DNA of 64,000 bases from Bifidobacterium ramosum (GTDB lineage Bacteria > Actinomycetota > Actinomycetes > Actinomycetales > Bifidobacteriaceae), in the NCBI RefSeq assembly GCF_009299505.1, contig NZ_WBSM01000003.1, positions 89,828 to 153,827 of the forward strand, given 5' to 3'. Positions 36,630 through 44,978 of this stretch are shown in pieces. Both the position numbers and the translations under genes were made by a program. The first letter of the stretch is position 1, and every line of letters begins with the position of its first letter. The notes under the pieces are model-generated. The model was not told where the DNA came from. It worked only from the letters and a program-made list of their open reading frames with translations, and searched no databases.

Positions 36630-36656
36630 AAAAGCTCCCCTCATGCGGAAGGGAGC
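36630..36656 (-). terminator. Terminator-like hairpin between the P19 and DUF2318 genes
   Basis: GCTCCC (36634-36639) and GGGAGC (36651-36656), read on the minus strand, form a stem followed by TTTT. It lies inside the operon, so it would reduce expression of the downstream genes relative to the permease and P19 lipoprotein. Confidence 0.55.
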
Positions 36657-36690
36657 GTTGTGCTATGCGGTCATGATTCGATAACCCGAA

Positions 36691-37380
36691 TCACCACTGA
36701 CGCGGCGTGTAATCCCAGTTGTCGAAAGTGACCTCGATCGGCTCGGTCCAGAAGCGGCCCTTGACACCGGTCTCCGGGTCGACGTGCAGCATCCAGCCCT
36801 TGGCGGCCGGGGACTCGATCGAGAGCTTGAGCTGGTAGGTGCCGGCCTTGTCGAGCTTGACGTTGGCGCCGTAGTGCGGGCCGTCGGAGGCGTTCATCTG
36901 CATGAAGGTGCCGGAGGTGGCCTTGCCGCCCTCGACCTCCTTGCCGGTGGACTTGTCGATAATCGTGTAGTTCACGGTCAGGTCCGGCACGAAGTCGCCC
37001 TTGCCGTAGCCGAGCTCGGTGCCCTTCTCGTTGGCGTGGATGTCGGCTTCGAGGTGGAAGGAGGCGTCCGCGGCCTTGAGGCCGGAGGAGGCCGGCTCCA
37101 TGTCGATCGGCTGGAAGTATACGGCGCCGACGGTCAGCGGGCCGTTGTCCTGATCCTGCTCTTCAGCGGTGCCCGAGGGGCCGACCGGGACTTCCTCGAA
37201 GCCGGTGCCGGCGTCGGAGGAGCCGGAGTCCGACGAGGTGTCGGAGGACTTGGTGTCGGAGGTGGAGGTGTCCGACTTCGTGTCGTTCGATGCGGTGGTG
37301 GAGCCGCAGGCGGCCAGCGAGAAGGCCATCGAACCGGCGAGCAGCACGCCGAGGACGGCGGCGAGTTTCTTGTTCTTCAT
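36691..37380 (-). CDS. bfeO: P19/Tp34-type iron-binding lipoprotein (BfeO-like)
   Basis: 229 residues. Signal peptide with lipobox AFSLAACGS (Cys25); a Ser/Asp/Thr linker follows. The P19 domain (about residues 75-229) has the ligand-rich segments FQPIDMEPA, FHLEADIHANEKG and TFMQMNASDGPHYGANV, with Met, His and Glu positions typical of the copper/iron site, and ends WDYTPRQW. P19 proteins bind ferrous and copper ions outside the membrane and hand iron to FTR1. It lies 43 bases behind the FTR1 gene. The symbol is by analogy to the bifidobacterial bfeUOB cluster. Confidence 0.9.
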   Translation of the reverse strand: MKNKKLAAVLGVLLAGSMAFSLAACGSTTASNDTKSDTSTSDTKSSDTSSDSGSSDAGTGFEEVPVGPSGTAEEQDQDNGPLTVGAVYFQPIDMEPASSGLKAADASFHLEADIHANEKGTELGYGKGDFVPDLTVNYTIIDKSTGKEVEGGKATSGTFMQMNASDGPHYGANVKLDKAGTYQLKLSIESPAAKGWMLHVDPETGVKGRFWTEPIEVTFDNWDYTPRQW

Positions 37381-37423
37381 ATTTCTCTTCCTTTGTCTAG
37401 GTTGAAATTTTGGGGAAAATCTT

Positions 37424-39265
37424 TTACTTGGCCGCGGCGAGCTCGGCCTTGGCCTTGCGCTGCTTGACGAAGCCGACCACGAACAGCGTGATCACCGCGA
37501 TGGCCGCGATCACCTGCGCCACAATGCACTCGACGTACGGGTAGAAGCCAAGCCAGTCGTTCGTCGGCACGCCCTGCAGGTAGGTGGCCGGCAGCGCGTC
37601 GCCTTCGATGAGCGAGTGCACGCCACCGCCCGCGAAGACGACCACAAGCACCGACATCAGGATCGACGTCACGAGGAAGAACGGGCCGATCGGGATCTTC
37701 ACCGATGTGAATCGGATGACGAAGAAGATGATCACGAGCACCACGGCCGCGGCGATGCCGCCGACCCACATGCCGTGCGTATCCTGGCTCATCGTGTAGA
37801 TCGACTGGTAGAAGATCACCGTTTCGGCGCCTTCGCGGAACACCGCGAGGAAGCTCAGCATCGCGAGCGAGATCACCGTGGAGAACGCGACGTGATCGCC
37901 CGCCTCGACCTGCGCGGACACGGACTTGACGGCCGCCTCGGTCTTGTTGCGAATGTACCGGTTCCACGCCTCGACCGACGATTTATTGAGCATCCAGTTG
38001 CTGGTCCACAGCAGCATGCCCATCGCGACGAGCGCGCACACGCCTTCCATGATCTCCTGGATCGGGCCGGAGCCGCCGAACGCGAGCACGAAGATCACCG
38101 CGACCACGCCCGCGCCCGCAAGGCCGGCGAGCACGCCGAGGTAGATCCACTTGGTGAAACGCTTGTTGCCGGACTTCACGAGGTAGGCCACCACGGCCGC
38201 AACCACGAGCAGCGCCTCGAGACCCTCGCGGATGAGGATCAGGAACGCCTGACCGACCGCACTGGTGATGAGCTTGGTGAAGCCGCCCTCCTTGTCGGCC
38301 GCGCCGCCGTCAAGGATGCCCGCATCCTTGACCAGCATGGCCTTGAGGTCGTCGATGAGCTTCTTCGTGCTCTTCAGGTCCGCGCCGGTGTTCATTGACT
38401 TGCGGCACATCTTGAACTGGTATTCGACCTGCGAGACGCGGTCGCCGCTGATCGCGTTCATCACGTTCTTCTCGAAGCCGAGCTTCTCGTAGTACTGGTA
38501 GTACGCGTTGTTCACGAGCGTCGCGCCCTTCGCGCCGTCGCCCGCCGCGTACGCCTTGTACGCGTTGTCGAGGATCGGGGTCATCTCGTTGGCCACGTCG
38601 GTCCACGAACGGTTGCCCTTGCCCGGATTCTTCTTTTTCTTGGCGTCGAGCTCCTTGCGCTCCTTGGCGATCTGCGCCTGCAGGTCCTCGGCGTACTGCT
38701 TCGGGTTGGCAAGGCTCGTGTTCGCGTCGAGCTGTTGCGCGGTCGCAGTCAGATCGTTGACCAGATCAGTGATCTTCTGCTTGAGCTGGTCGTCGTTGCC
38801 TGCCGTGTACGAGAGGTTCTGGATGTCCTGGAACGCCTGCTGCTGCGCGGCCTGCTTATCGGAGCTGACCGAATCGCGCACGACGGCGGTGAAGTTGGAC
38901 GCGATGTAGATCGTGTTGTACGCGGCCATGAACTTGGACGTCGAGCCGGCCGTGTTACCGGACGTGTATTCCTTGAGACCGTCCTGCAGTTGGTCGTCGA
39001 TGGCCTTGGCGACGGCCGACCACGTCTCGTAATCGACGCTGCCGGTGTCGTCGGCGGACGCGATACGAGCGATCGGCAGGATCGACTGATTCGTCGACGA
39101 GTCCGTTGGGATAGGCGCGACGGCGAGGCTGAGCATGGTCACGAACGCGGCGATGAACGCGATCGCGGCGGCCGTGACCTTCGCGATCGTGCACGTTGCC
39201 GTACGCGCGACCGACTCGCCGCCCACGGGTTCCGTGGCGACTGTCATCATGGCACGATTCGACAT
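37424..39265 (-). CDS. bfeU: FTR1 family high-affinity iron permease with N-terminal extracytoplasmic domain (BfeU-like)
   Basis: 613 residues, much longer than yeast FTR1. A signal/anchor (AAIAFIAAFVTMLSLAVAP) is followed by a 300-residue helical extracytoplasmic domain. The seven-helix permease has both iron motifs: LIREGLEALL (Arg346) and FREGAETVIFY (Arg477), each a REGxE. The C-terminus is basic. It moves iron into the cell, fed by P19. First gene of the seven-gene cluster. GAGGAAGC eight bases before the ATG supports the start. Two palindromes lie about 100 bases upstream. Confidence 0.93.
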   Translation of the reverse strand: MSNRAMMTVATEPVGGESVARTATCTIAKVTAAAIAFIAAFVTMLSLAVAPIPTDSSTNQSILPIARIASADDTGSVDYETWSAVAKAIDDQLQDGLKEYTSGNTAGSTSKFMAAYNTIYIASNFTAVVRDSVSSDKQAAQQQAFQDIQNLSYTAGNDDQLKQKITDLVNDLTATAQQLDANTSLANPKQYAEDLQAQIAKERKELDAKKKKNPGKGNRSWTDVANEMTPILDNAYKAYAAGDGAKGATLVNNAYYQYYEKLGFEKNVMNAISGDRVSQVEYQFKMCRKSMNTGADLKSTKKLIDDLKAMLVKDAGILDGGAADKEGGFTKLITSAVGQAFLILIREGLEALLVVAAVVAYLVKSGNKRFTKWIYLGVLAGLAGAGVVAVIFVLAFGGSGPIQEIMEGVCALVAMGMLLWTSNWMLNKSSVEAWNRYIRNKTEAAVKSVSAQVEAGDHVAFSTVISLAMLSFLAVFREGAETVIFYQSIYTMSQDTHGMWVGGIAAAVVLVIIFFVIRFTSVKIPIGPFFLVTSILMSVLVVVFAGGGVHSLIEGDALPATYLQGVPTNDWLGFYPYVECIVAQVIAAIAVITLFVVGFVKQRKAKAELAAAK

Positions 39266-39366
39266 TGGTGAAGCTTCCTCTCATATGCGCAGGCGGGTGT
39301 TTCACCCACCGGCCTATAAATTACGAGGAAACTTCCAGAAAAAACAGTCTTGATTTTTCGGTTGTT

Positions 39367-39405
39367 TTGCGGTAGTGACGCCGCAACGGAATATGAGTAT
39401 TCCGT
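39367..39405. promoter_or_regulatory. Two adjacent palindromes upstream of the iron cluster
   Basis: TTGCGG-N8-CCGCAA is followed by ACGGAATATGAGTATTCCGT (8-base arms, 4-base centre). They lie about 100 bases upstream of the FTR1 gene, on the far side of an AT-rich promoter segment (39315-39365). They do not match the DtxR or Fur consensus. Iron-responsive or not, they are the best operator candidates in this gap. Confidence 0.45.
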
Positions 39406-39524
39406 AAACCGCCAGAATCCGCCATTCGGCGCGTGCGCGTCCCGACAATCCGGATCACGTACCGTCTCACCATCCGATATTCCGCCGCTGGCCTCCCGCC
39501 GCAACACGCCGACCGCCACAGTTC

Positions 39525-39659
39525 GCCAGCTCCCTCCCCGAGGAGAGCTGTCCCGGTAGCGGGGCACCGCGAATCTTGCGCAGCTCGCTGGCTCCCCTCC
39601 CCTGCAATACTGGCTCCCCTCTCCGAGGGGAGCTGTCAGCAAAGCTGACTGAGGGGAGC
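39525..39659. repeat. Family H repeat (CTCCCCTCTCCGAGGGGAG type)
   Basis: The clean unit is CTCCCCTCTCCGAGGGGAG at 39615-39633 followed by TGTCAGCAAAGCTGACTGAGG at 39634-39656, two hairpins in a row. A decayed copy with GCTCCCTCCCCGAGGAGAGC precedes it (39529-39549). Degenerate copies appear near 44947 and 50740. From memory, similar elements occur in other gut bacteria. Confidence 0.7.
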
Positions 39660-39676
39660 AATCCCAACCACCCCTC

Positions 39677-39724
39677 AACGGACATACAGCCGATCCCCAC
39701 CACCAAATCGGCTGTATGTCCGTC
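39677..39724. repeat. Family B inverted repeat after the GPH symporter gene
   Basis: Left arm AACGGACATACAGCCGAT, right arm ATCGGCTGTATGTCCGTC, loop about 12 bases. Confidence 0.9.
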
Positions 39725-39732
39725 GGAGTACG

Positions 39733-41148
39733 TCACGCCTCCAGCACAGCGAGCACCTTCTTCTCGTCGTAAAACGCGAAGATCAGCCCGCCCAGGCCGC
39801 ACAGCACCGCCGCGCACACGGCGGCCGCACGGTATCCGAAGCCACTCCCCGCGCCGATCGTGCTCAGGCCGGTGAACAACAGCATCGACAGGCTCTGTCC
39901 CATCTTCATCGCGAACGTGCGCGCCGCGTAGAACATGCCCTGCCGGTCCTCGCCGGTCGTCTTCGAGCTTGCGCCCGCGATATTCGCCACCACGGCCTGC
40001 GGCAGAATGCCGAAGATCGCCATCGGGATCGCGCACGCCACCGACAGCACCACACCCTGCGCCATCGCCGGAATCGCACCAAGCACACCCGAACCGAGCA
40101 GCGACGCGAACACATACGCGCAGGTGAAGATCACAAATCCGACCAGCATCAGCCGTTTCTTGCCGACGCGACCCGCGAACATGTTCACCGGCAGGTAGAA
40201 CAGCACCGAAACGCCGGTCATAAGCACGAAATAGATCGTCGTACTCGTCTCCGGCAACTTGAGCAAGCTCGTCACGAAGAACGGCAGACCGGTCTGAAAC
40301 ATCGTGATCGCGATCCAATACACGATGTCGGAGCTCACGAACTTGACGAACTCGCGGTCGCGGAACGTCTCCTTGAGCGAGGTGAGCGTGTCCTCGCTGG
40401 TCGGCTTGGAATCCACGTATTCGCGCTCGTCGATGGTGAGCGCGGGCACGAGCATGCAGACAAACGCGATCGCGGCGAGGATGGTGAATGTGACGCGAAT
40501 GGCGTTCACGCGGCCGAGTCCGGGCACGAACGCGCCCCAGATGACCGGAGCGACGTACGCGACGGCGGTGCCGGCGATGAACGTGAACGAGATGGTCGTG
40601 GAGATGTTGAGCTGCTGTTTCGAGTCGTGGCCAAGCTCGGCGATGAGCGCGTTGTACGGCGTGCAGTAGAACGTGAGCGCGATGTAGTAGCCGATGACGG
40701 TCACGAACAGGAACGCGGCGTTCGCCCAGCTGGTCGAGTTGACCGGACTCCAGAAGACGAGGACGGTGACGACGGCGAGCGGGAGGGCGGCGAACTGCAG
40801 GAACGGGATGCGGCGGCCGCGCGGGGATGTGCTGCGGTCGGACAGGCTTGCGACGGCCGGGTCGACGAACGCGTCGAAGAAGCGGGCGAACGCGGTGATG
40901 CCGCCGACGACGGTGACGATCCCGAGGATGACGAGGCCTTGCGGCACGAACACGGTCTGGCCCTGCGCGATGGTTTCAGCGTCAGGCTGGTAGAAGTACA
41001 CGAGCCAGTTGGAGATGATACCGCTCAGAAGCGCCCAGCCGAACTGTCCGGTCGCAAACGCCCACACCTTCGCGGTGGGTAGGTCCTTGACTGCTGGTGT
41101 CCCGGCCGATTGCGCGGTACCCTGTGGTGATTGCGTCATGGTGCTCAT
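39733..41148 (-). CDS. GPH family sugar:cation symporter
   Basis: 471 residues with twelve predicted membrane helices. GGGAGG seven bases before the ATG supports the start. Family signatures are QFGWALLSGIISNWLVYFYQ, ARFFDAFVDPAVASLSDRS, the loop TSPRGRRIPF, and YIALTFYCTPYNALIAELGH. It imports a disaccharide or glycoside with Na+ or H+. The substrate is not shown. The gene is alone, so the hydrolase must be elsewhere. A 17-base palindrome overlaps the transcription start. Confidence 0.88.
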   Translation of the reverse strand: MSTMTQSPQGTAQSAGTPAVKDLPTAKVWAFATGQFGWALLSGIISNWLVYFYQPDAETIAQGQTVFVPQGLVILGIVTVVGGITAFARFFDAFVDPAVASLSDRSTSPRGRRIPFLQFAALPLAVVTVLVFWSPVNSTSWANAAFLFVTVIGYYIALTFYCTPYNALIAELGHDSKQQLNISTTISFTFIAGTAVAYVAPVIWGAFVPGLGRVNAIRVTFTILAAIAFVCMLVPALTIDEREYVDSKPTSEDTLTSLKETFRDREFVKFVSSDIVYWIAITMFQTGLPFFVTSLLKLPETSTTIYFVLMTGVSVLFYLPVNMFAGRVGKKRLMLVGFVIFTCAYVFASLLGSGVLGAIPAMAQGVVLSVACAIPMAIFGILPQAVVANIAGASSKTTGEDRQGMFYAARTFAMKMGQSLSMLLFTGLSTIGAGSGFGYRAAAVCAAVLCGLGGLIFAFYDEKKVLAVLEA

Positions 41149-41168
41149 CTTCGAACCTCCCGATCAAC

Positions 41169-41191
41169 ATTGACACTATGTCAATACTATA
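41169..41191 (-). promoter_or_regulatory. Operator and -10 of the GPH symporter gene
   Basis: ATTGACACTATGTCAAT (41169-41185) is a perfect palindrome, 7-base arms around CTA. On the minus strand the -10 TATAGT (41186-41191) lies directly upstream of it, so a repressor bound there would cover the transcription start. The form fits a TetR or MarR type dimer. Confidence 0.6.
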
Positions 41192-41346
41192 ACGCGCCCC
41201 GCCGCGTTCTCGCCACATCACGCCGCACGTCCTCGCTCCCACTACCCCGTATCCTCGTACAGGCACGCCTCGGCACACCTTCCCCTAGCGGACATGCCAC
41301 CCTCTCCAACGGACATGCTCCCCTCTCAAGACGTACCCCTCTCCCT

Positions 41347-41552
41347 AACGGACATACAGCCGATTTCACCCCTCAAATCGGCTGTATGTCCGTTAGGAAC
41401 GATCCTCTTCGGCCGACGACTCGGCTTGCATCGCCTCCGCCCCGCCATTACACAGCCCCCCCCTATCCTCAGCCCCATACTTTCTCTCGCATTCTCTCCT
41501 TCTAACGGACATACAGCCAATTCAGGCACCTAAATCGGCTGTATGTCCGTTA
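41347..41552. repeat. Two family B inverted repeats plus half arms between the symporter and apbE
   Basis: Units at 41347-41394 and 41515-41552. Two further starts of the left arm (AGCGGACATGC at 41288, AACGGACATGC at 41309) are followed by no right arm. The gap 41192-41585 holds nothing else, apart from pyrimidine-rich low-complexity sequence (41440-41510). Confidence 0.85.
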
Positions 41553-41585
41553 GAGAATCGGGCATGCCCGGCTACGATAGGCCGT

Positions 41586-42548
41586 ATGACCGCACTGACC
41601 GAACGCATGCCGCACGTCGCCGCATTCCCCCGCGCACTGGGCACCGGCATCATCGTGCGGTCCGCGGTACAACTAGACCACGACGACCACGCAACGATCA
41701 CCGCGTTCATCGACACCTACGAATCCGTCCTGTCACGTTTCCGCGCCGACTCGCTGGTCACCGCGATCGGCGACGCCACGCACGGCGGCACGTTCGATTT
41801 CCCCGACTGGTCGACCCCGCTGTTCGACCTGTACGACACGCTGTGCGCGGCGACGGACGGCGCGATCGACCCGTGCGTCGGCGAAGACCTGATGCGACTC
41901 GGTTACGGCGCGGACTACACGTTCACGGTCGCGCCCGACGCGGACGGACGGCTGGGCGCGGTACATGGGCGGCCGACTTGGCGCGGCGATGTGGAGCGGT
42001 ATGGCTCGACGTTGGTCACGCGACGTGCGGTGCATCTTGATTTCGGCGCGTGCGGCAAAGGATATCTGGTCGATCTGCTCAGTGCGATGATGCCGCATGA
42101 CGAGCTGCTGATCGATGCCGGCGGCGACCTGTTCGTGCGATCGTCACAGCCTGTCGTCGTCGCGTTGGAGGATCCGGATGACGTCAGCCGGGCGGTCGGC
42201 ACGGCAGAGATATCGGCCGGCGCGTGCTGTGCGAGCGCACCGAGTCGCCGTCACTGGCAGGCGGCGGGACGACTCGCGTTGCATCATCTGCTCAATGCGA
42301 TCGACGGACGACCGGTGCGCGACGTAGCCGCGACGTGGACCGTCGTACGTACCGACGATCGGCAAACCGCGCTATCTACAGCAGACTACCCGACCGCTGT
42401 AGCCGACGGGCTGGCGACCGCCTTGTTCGTCGCCGATCCGAACCTGCTGGCCGCCCGCGTCCCCGACCATTTCGAGTGCGCGGTGCTGCGCGCCGATCGC
42501 ACGGCGGCCATCTCCCATCATTTTCCGGGGCACCCGTTCGTCCAATAA
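41586..42548 (+). CDS. apbE: ApbE-type FAD:protein FMN transferase
   Basis: 320 residues. LGTGIIVRS is the N-terminal FAD-site strand; DFGACGKGYLVDLL (about residues 154-167), LIDAGGDLFV and the Mg-binding TAVADGLATALFVA (about 274-287) are the family motifs. No signal peptide or lipobox is present, so it is a cytoplasmic form, or exported by an unrecognised signal. It transfers FMN from FAD to a Thr in FMN-binding domain proteins; the likely target is the lipoprotein of the iron cluster 10 kb to the left. The start lies just behind a family B repeat, without a clear ribosome binding site. Confidence 0.85.
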   Translation: MTALTERMPHVAAFPRALGTGIIVRSAVQLDHDDHATITAFIDTYESVLSRFRADSLVTAIGDATHGGTFDFPDWSTPLFDLYDTLCAATDGAIDPCVGEDLMRLGYGADYTFTVAPDADGRLGAVHGRPTWRGDVERYGSTLVTRRAVHLDFGACGKGYLVDLLSAMMPHDELLIDAGGDLFVRSSQPVVVALEDPDDVSRAVGTAEISAGACCASAPSRRHWQAAGRLALHHLLNAIDGRPVRDVAATWTVVRTDDRQTALSTADYPTAVADGLATALFVADPNLLAARVPDHFECAVLRADRTAAISHHFPGHPFVQ

Positions 42549-42579
42549 GGCTCTTCGTCTCTCAATCCGTCCTCCCCTC

Positions 42580-42627
42580 AACGGACATACAGCCGATTCC
42601 ACCCCACCAATCGGCTGTATGTCCGTT
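42580..42627. repeat. Family B inverted repeat after apbE
   Basis: Consensus arms with loop CCACCCCACC. Confidence 0.92.
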
Positions 42628-42695
42628 GAGGAAGATGCAGCATGTCCGAAGTCCAGTCCGACGCCGCACCATCACGTTCATCACTTCCCTAGTCC

Positions 42696-42901
42696 AACGG
42701 ACATCCAGCCGATTTCCCGGCCCACGGCGACCGTAACTCAACAACAACCGCCCTCAACCATTGAGTTACGGTCGTCTGTACCTCGAAAAACGACCGTAAC
42801 TCAACATGAGACACCAGATCCTGTTGAGTTACGGCCGTCCCCGCACCACCCCCAACGGACATCCAGCCGATCAACCCACCTAAATCGGCTGTATGTCCGT
42901 T
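42696..42901. repeat. Composite of family B and C repeats (B half, C, C, B)
   Basis: A family B left arm without its partner (42696-42714) is followed by two family C units in the opposite orientation (42728-42774 and 42790-42838) and a complete family B unit (42854-42901). The two B parts use the same ACATCCAGCC variant. Confidence 0.85.
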
Positions 42902-42948
42902 AAAGAGACCCCTCGCGCGGCGCTGCGGACACTCCCCAGTGAGCGTAG

Positions 42949-43047
42949 CTCGTTGGATAACGCGTGTGTCCGCAAGGCGCGGGAGACGAAGGCGTACGAA
43001 GGTACGTCGAGTCTCCCGCAACGCTGCGGACACTCCGTTATCCGACG
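42949..43047. repeat. Long imperfect inverted repeat spanning the stop codon of the ABC exporter gene
   Basis: The left arm contains CTCGTTGGATAACG, GTGTGTCCGCA and GGGAGAC; the right arm contains GTCTCCC, TGCGGACAC and CGTTATCCGACGAG. Arms of about 38 bases have a few mismatches. The right arm includes the TAA stop and the last codons of the exporter gene. It probably ends that transcript. Confidence 0.75.
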
Positions 43048-44912
43048 AGCGTGAATTGGCTGTTGTAGAGGTCGGCGTAGAACCCGCCCGCGGCGAGCAG
43101 CTCGTCGTGGGTGCCGCGCTCGATCACGTCGCCGTGGTTCATGACGAGGATCATGTCGGCGTCACGGATCGTGGACAGCCGGTGCGCGATCACGAAGCTC
43201 GTACGCCCGACGGTGAGCGCGTCCATCGCCTTCTGGATGAGCTCCTCGGTGCGCGTGTCGACCGACGAGGTCGCCTCGTCGAGGATCAGGATCGGCGCGT
43301 CCTGCACCATGGCCCTTGCAATCGTGAGCAGCTGCTTCTGGCCGGCCGACAGCGACGTGTTCTCGTCGAGCACGGTGTCGTATCCGTCGGGCAGCGACTG
43401 GATGTAGTGGTCGAGTCCGACCGCGCGGCATGCCGCGACGATCTGAGCATCGGTCACGCCCGGCTTCGCGTACGCGATGTTTTCACGCACTGTTCCACGG
43501 AACACCCACGTGTCCTGCAGGACCATCGAGAACTGGTCGTGCACGTTCCAGCGCGGCACGCTCTTGGTATCCACGCCGTCAATGGTGATGCGCCCGCTCG
43601 CGATCTCATAGAACCGCATGAGCAGGTTGACCATCGTGGTCTTGCCCGCACCGGTCGGGCCGACGATCGCGACCTTCTGGCCGGCCGAAACGTTCGCGGA
43701 GAAGTCGTTGATGATCGGCTTGCCCGGCTCGTATTCGAACCGCACGTGCGAGAACTCGACGTCGCCGCGCACCGGCGCGCCCGTGCCGCCCGCACGGCCC
43801 ATGCCGAGCAGCGCCGGCTTATCGGATTCGTCGGCCATCTCCGGCTCCTCGAGGAAGCCGAACACGCGCTCGGATGCGGCCGCGCACCGCTGCAGGTTCT
43901 GGAACGCCTGCGCAAACTGCGCCAACGGCTGCGTGAACAGGCGGATGTACATCATGAACGCCACGATCACGCCGAATTCGATCTGCCCGTCCATCGCGAG
44001 CGCCGCGCCGACCACGCACACGACCACGTAGCCGAAGTTGCCGACGAACTGCATGAGCGGCATCATCAGGCCGGACAGGAACTGCGACTTCCAGCCGGAG
44101 TCGTACAGGTCGGCGTTGTACCGCTCGAAGCGGCGGATCGAATCGGCCTCGCCGTTGTATGCTTTGACGATGAGGTGCCCGGCGTACATCTCCTCGACGT
44201 GTCCGTTGACGTCGCCGAGCGCGGCCTGCTGGCGTACGAAGTACCGCTGCGAGACGGCCATGATCGCGCCCATGAGCACGAGGCCGAGCAGGCTGGATCC
44301 GATCGCGCACAGGGCCATGATCCAGTTGTTCCAGAACATCATGGCCAGCGCGCCGACGAACAGCGTCACGGACGTGATGAGCGAGCCGAGCGACTGGCCG
44401 AGGGTCTGCCCGATTGCGTCGACGTCGTTGGTGATGCGGCTCAGTACGTCGCCGTAGCTGACCTTGTCGAAATAGCTGAGCGGCAGTTTGTTGATCTTCA
44501 CGCTGATCGACTCGCGCAGCTGCTGGGCGGTGCGCTGCGTAACGTTCGCCATCAGCCAGCTCTGCAGGTAGCTGAGGACCGCATAGCCGACGTACAGTGC
44601 GACGAGCAGCCAGCCGATGCGGCCGACGGCGGCGAAGTCGATCGACCCGGCGACCGGCTTGCCGTGGACGACGGCGGGCAGGCCTTTGGTGATTTCGTTG
44701 GTCATGTCCTTGAGTTTGTCCGGTCCGATGATCTGGAAGATCGTACCGGCCGCGCCAAGGATCAGCGCGATGATGATGACGGGGATGTACTTGCGGCAGT
44801 AGTGGATGAGCTTGCCCATGGTCTTGCCGAAGTCCTGCGGCTTTTCCGCGGGGCCGCCGCCCGCCGGGCCGTGCGGCCCGCGTCCCATCGGACGGTTCAT
44901 TGGTCCTGGCAT
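43038..44912 (-). CDS. ABC exporter, fused permease and ATPase (second half of a heterodimer)
   Basis: 624 residues. A Gly/Pro/Met-rich start (about 30 residues) leads to six membrane helices of the ABC exporter type, then an ATPase with GPTGAGKTTMVNLLMRFY (Walker A), LSAGQKQLLTIARAM (variant signature with Ala) and Walker B ILILDEATSSVDTRTE. It works with the protein encoded 66 bases upstream to export drugs, peptides or lipids. Each half-transporter keeps Glu after Walker B. Regulated from the MarR gene's side. Confidence 0.93.
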   Translation of the reverse strand: MPGPMNRPMGRGPHGPAGGGPAEKPQDFGKTMGKLIHYCRKYIPVIIIALILGAAGTIFQIIGPDKLKDMTNEITKGLPAVVHGKPVAGSIDFAAVGRIGWLLVALYVGYAVLSYLQSWLMANVTQRTAQQLRESISVKINKLPLSYFDKVSYGDVLSRITNDVDAIGQTLGQSLGSLITSVTLFVGALAMMFWNNWIMALCAIGSSLLGLVLMGAIMAVSQRYFVRQQAALGDVNGHVEEMYAGHLIVKAYNGEADSIRRFERYNADLYDSGWKSQFLSGLMMPLMQFVGNFGYVVVCVVGAALAMDGQIEFGVIVAFMMYIRLFTQPLAQFAQAFQNLQRCAAASERVFGFLEEPEMADESDKPALLGMGRAGGTGAPVRGDVEFSHVRFEYEPGKPIINDFSANVSAGQKVAIVGPTGAGKTTMVNLLMRFYEIASGRITIDGVDTKSVPRWNVHDQFSMVLQDTWVFRGTVRENIAYAKPGVTDAQIVAACRAVGLDHYIQSLPDGYDTVLDENTSLSAGQKQLLTIARAMVQDAPILILDEATSSVDTRTEELIQKAMDALTVGRTSFVIAHRLSTIRDADMILVMNHGDVIERGTHDELLAAGGFYADLYNSQFTLVG

Positions 44913-44978
44913 GATAAATAAGTCCTTTCACGAATACGTTCTTGGTTCCCTCACCGAGGGGAGCCGAGGGCACGGCCC

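Noticed and set aside
39266..39480. DtxR or Fur box for the iron cluster
   Set aside because: No 19-base site close to either consensus was found; only the two unrelated palindromes at 39367-39405.
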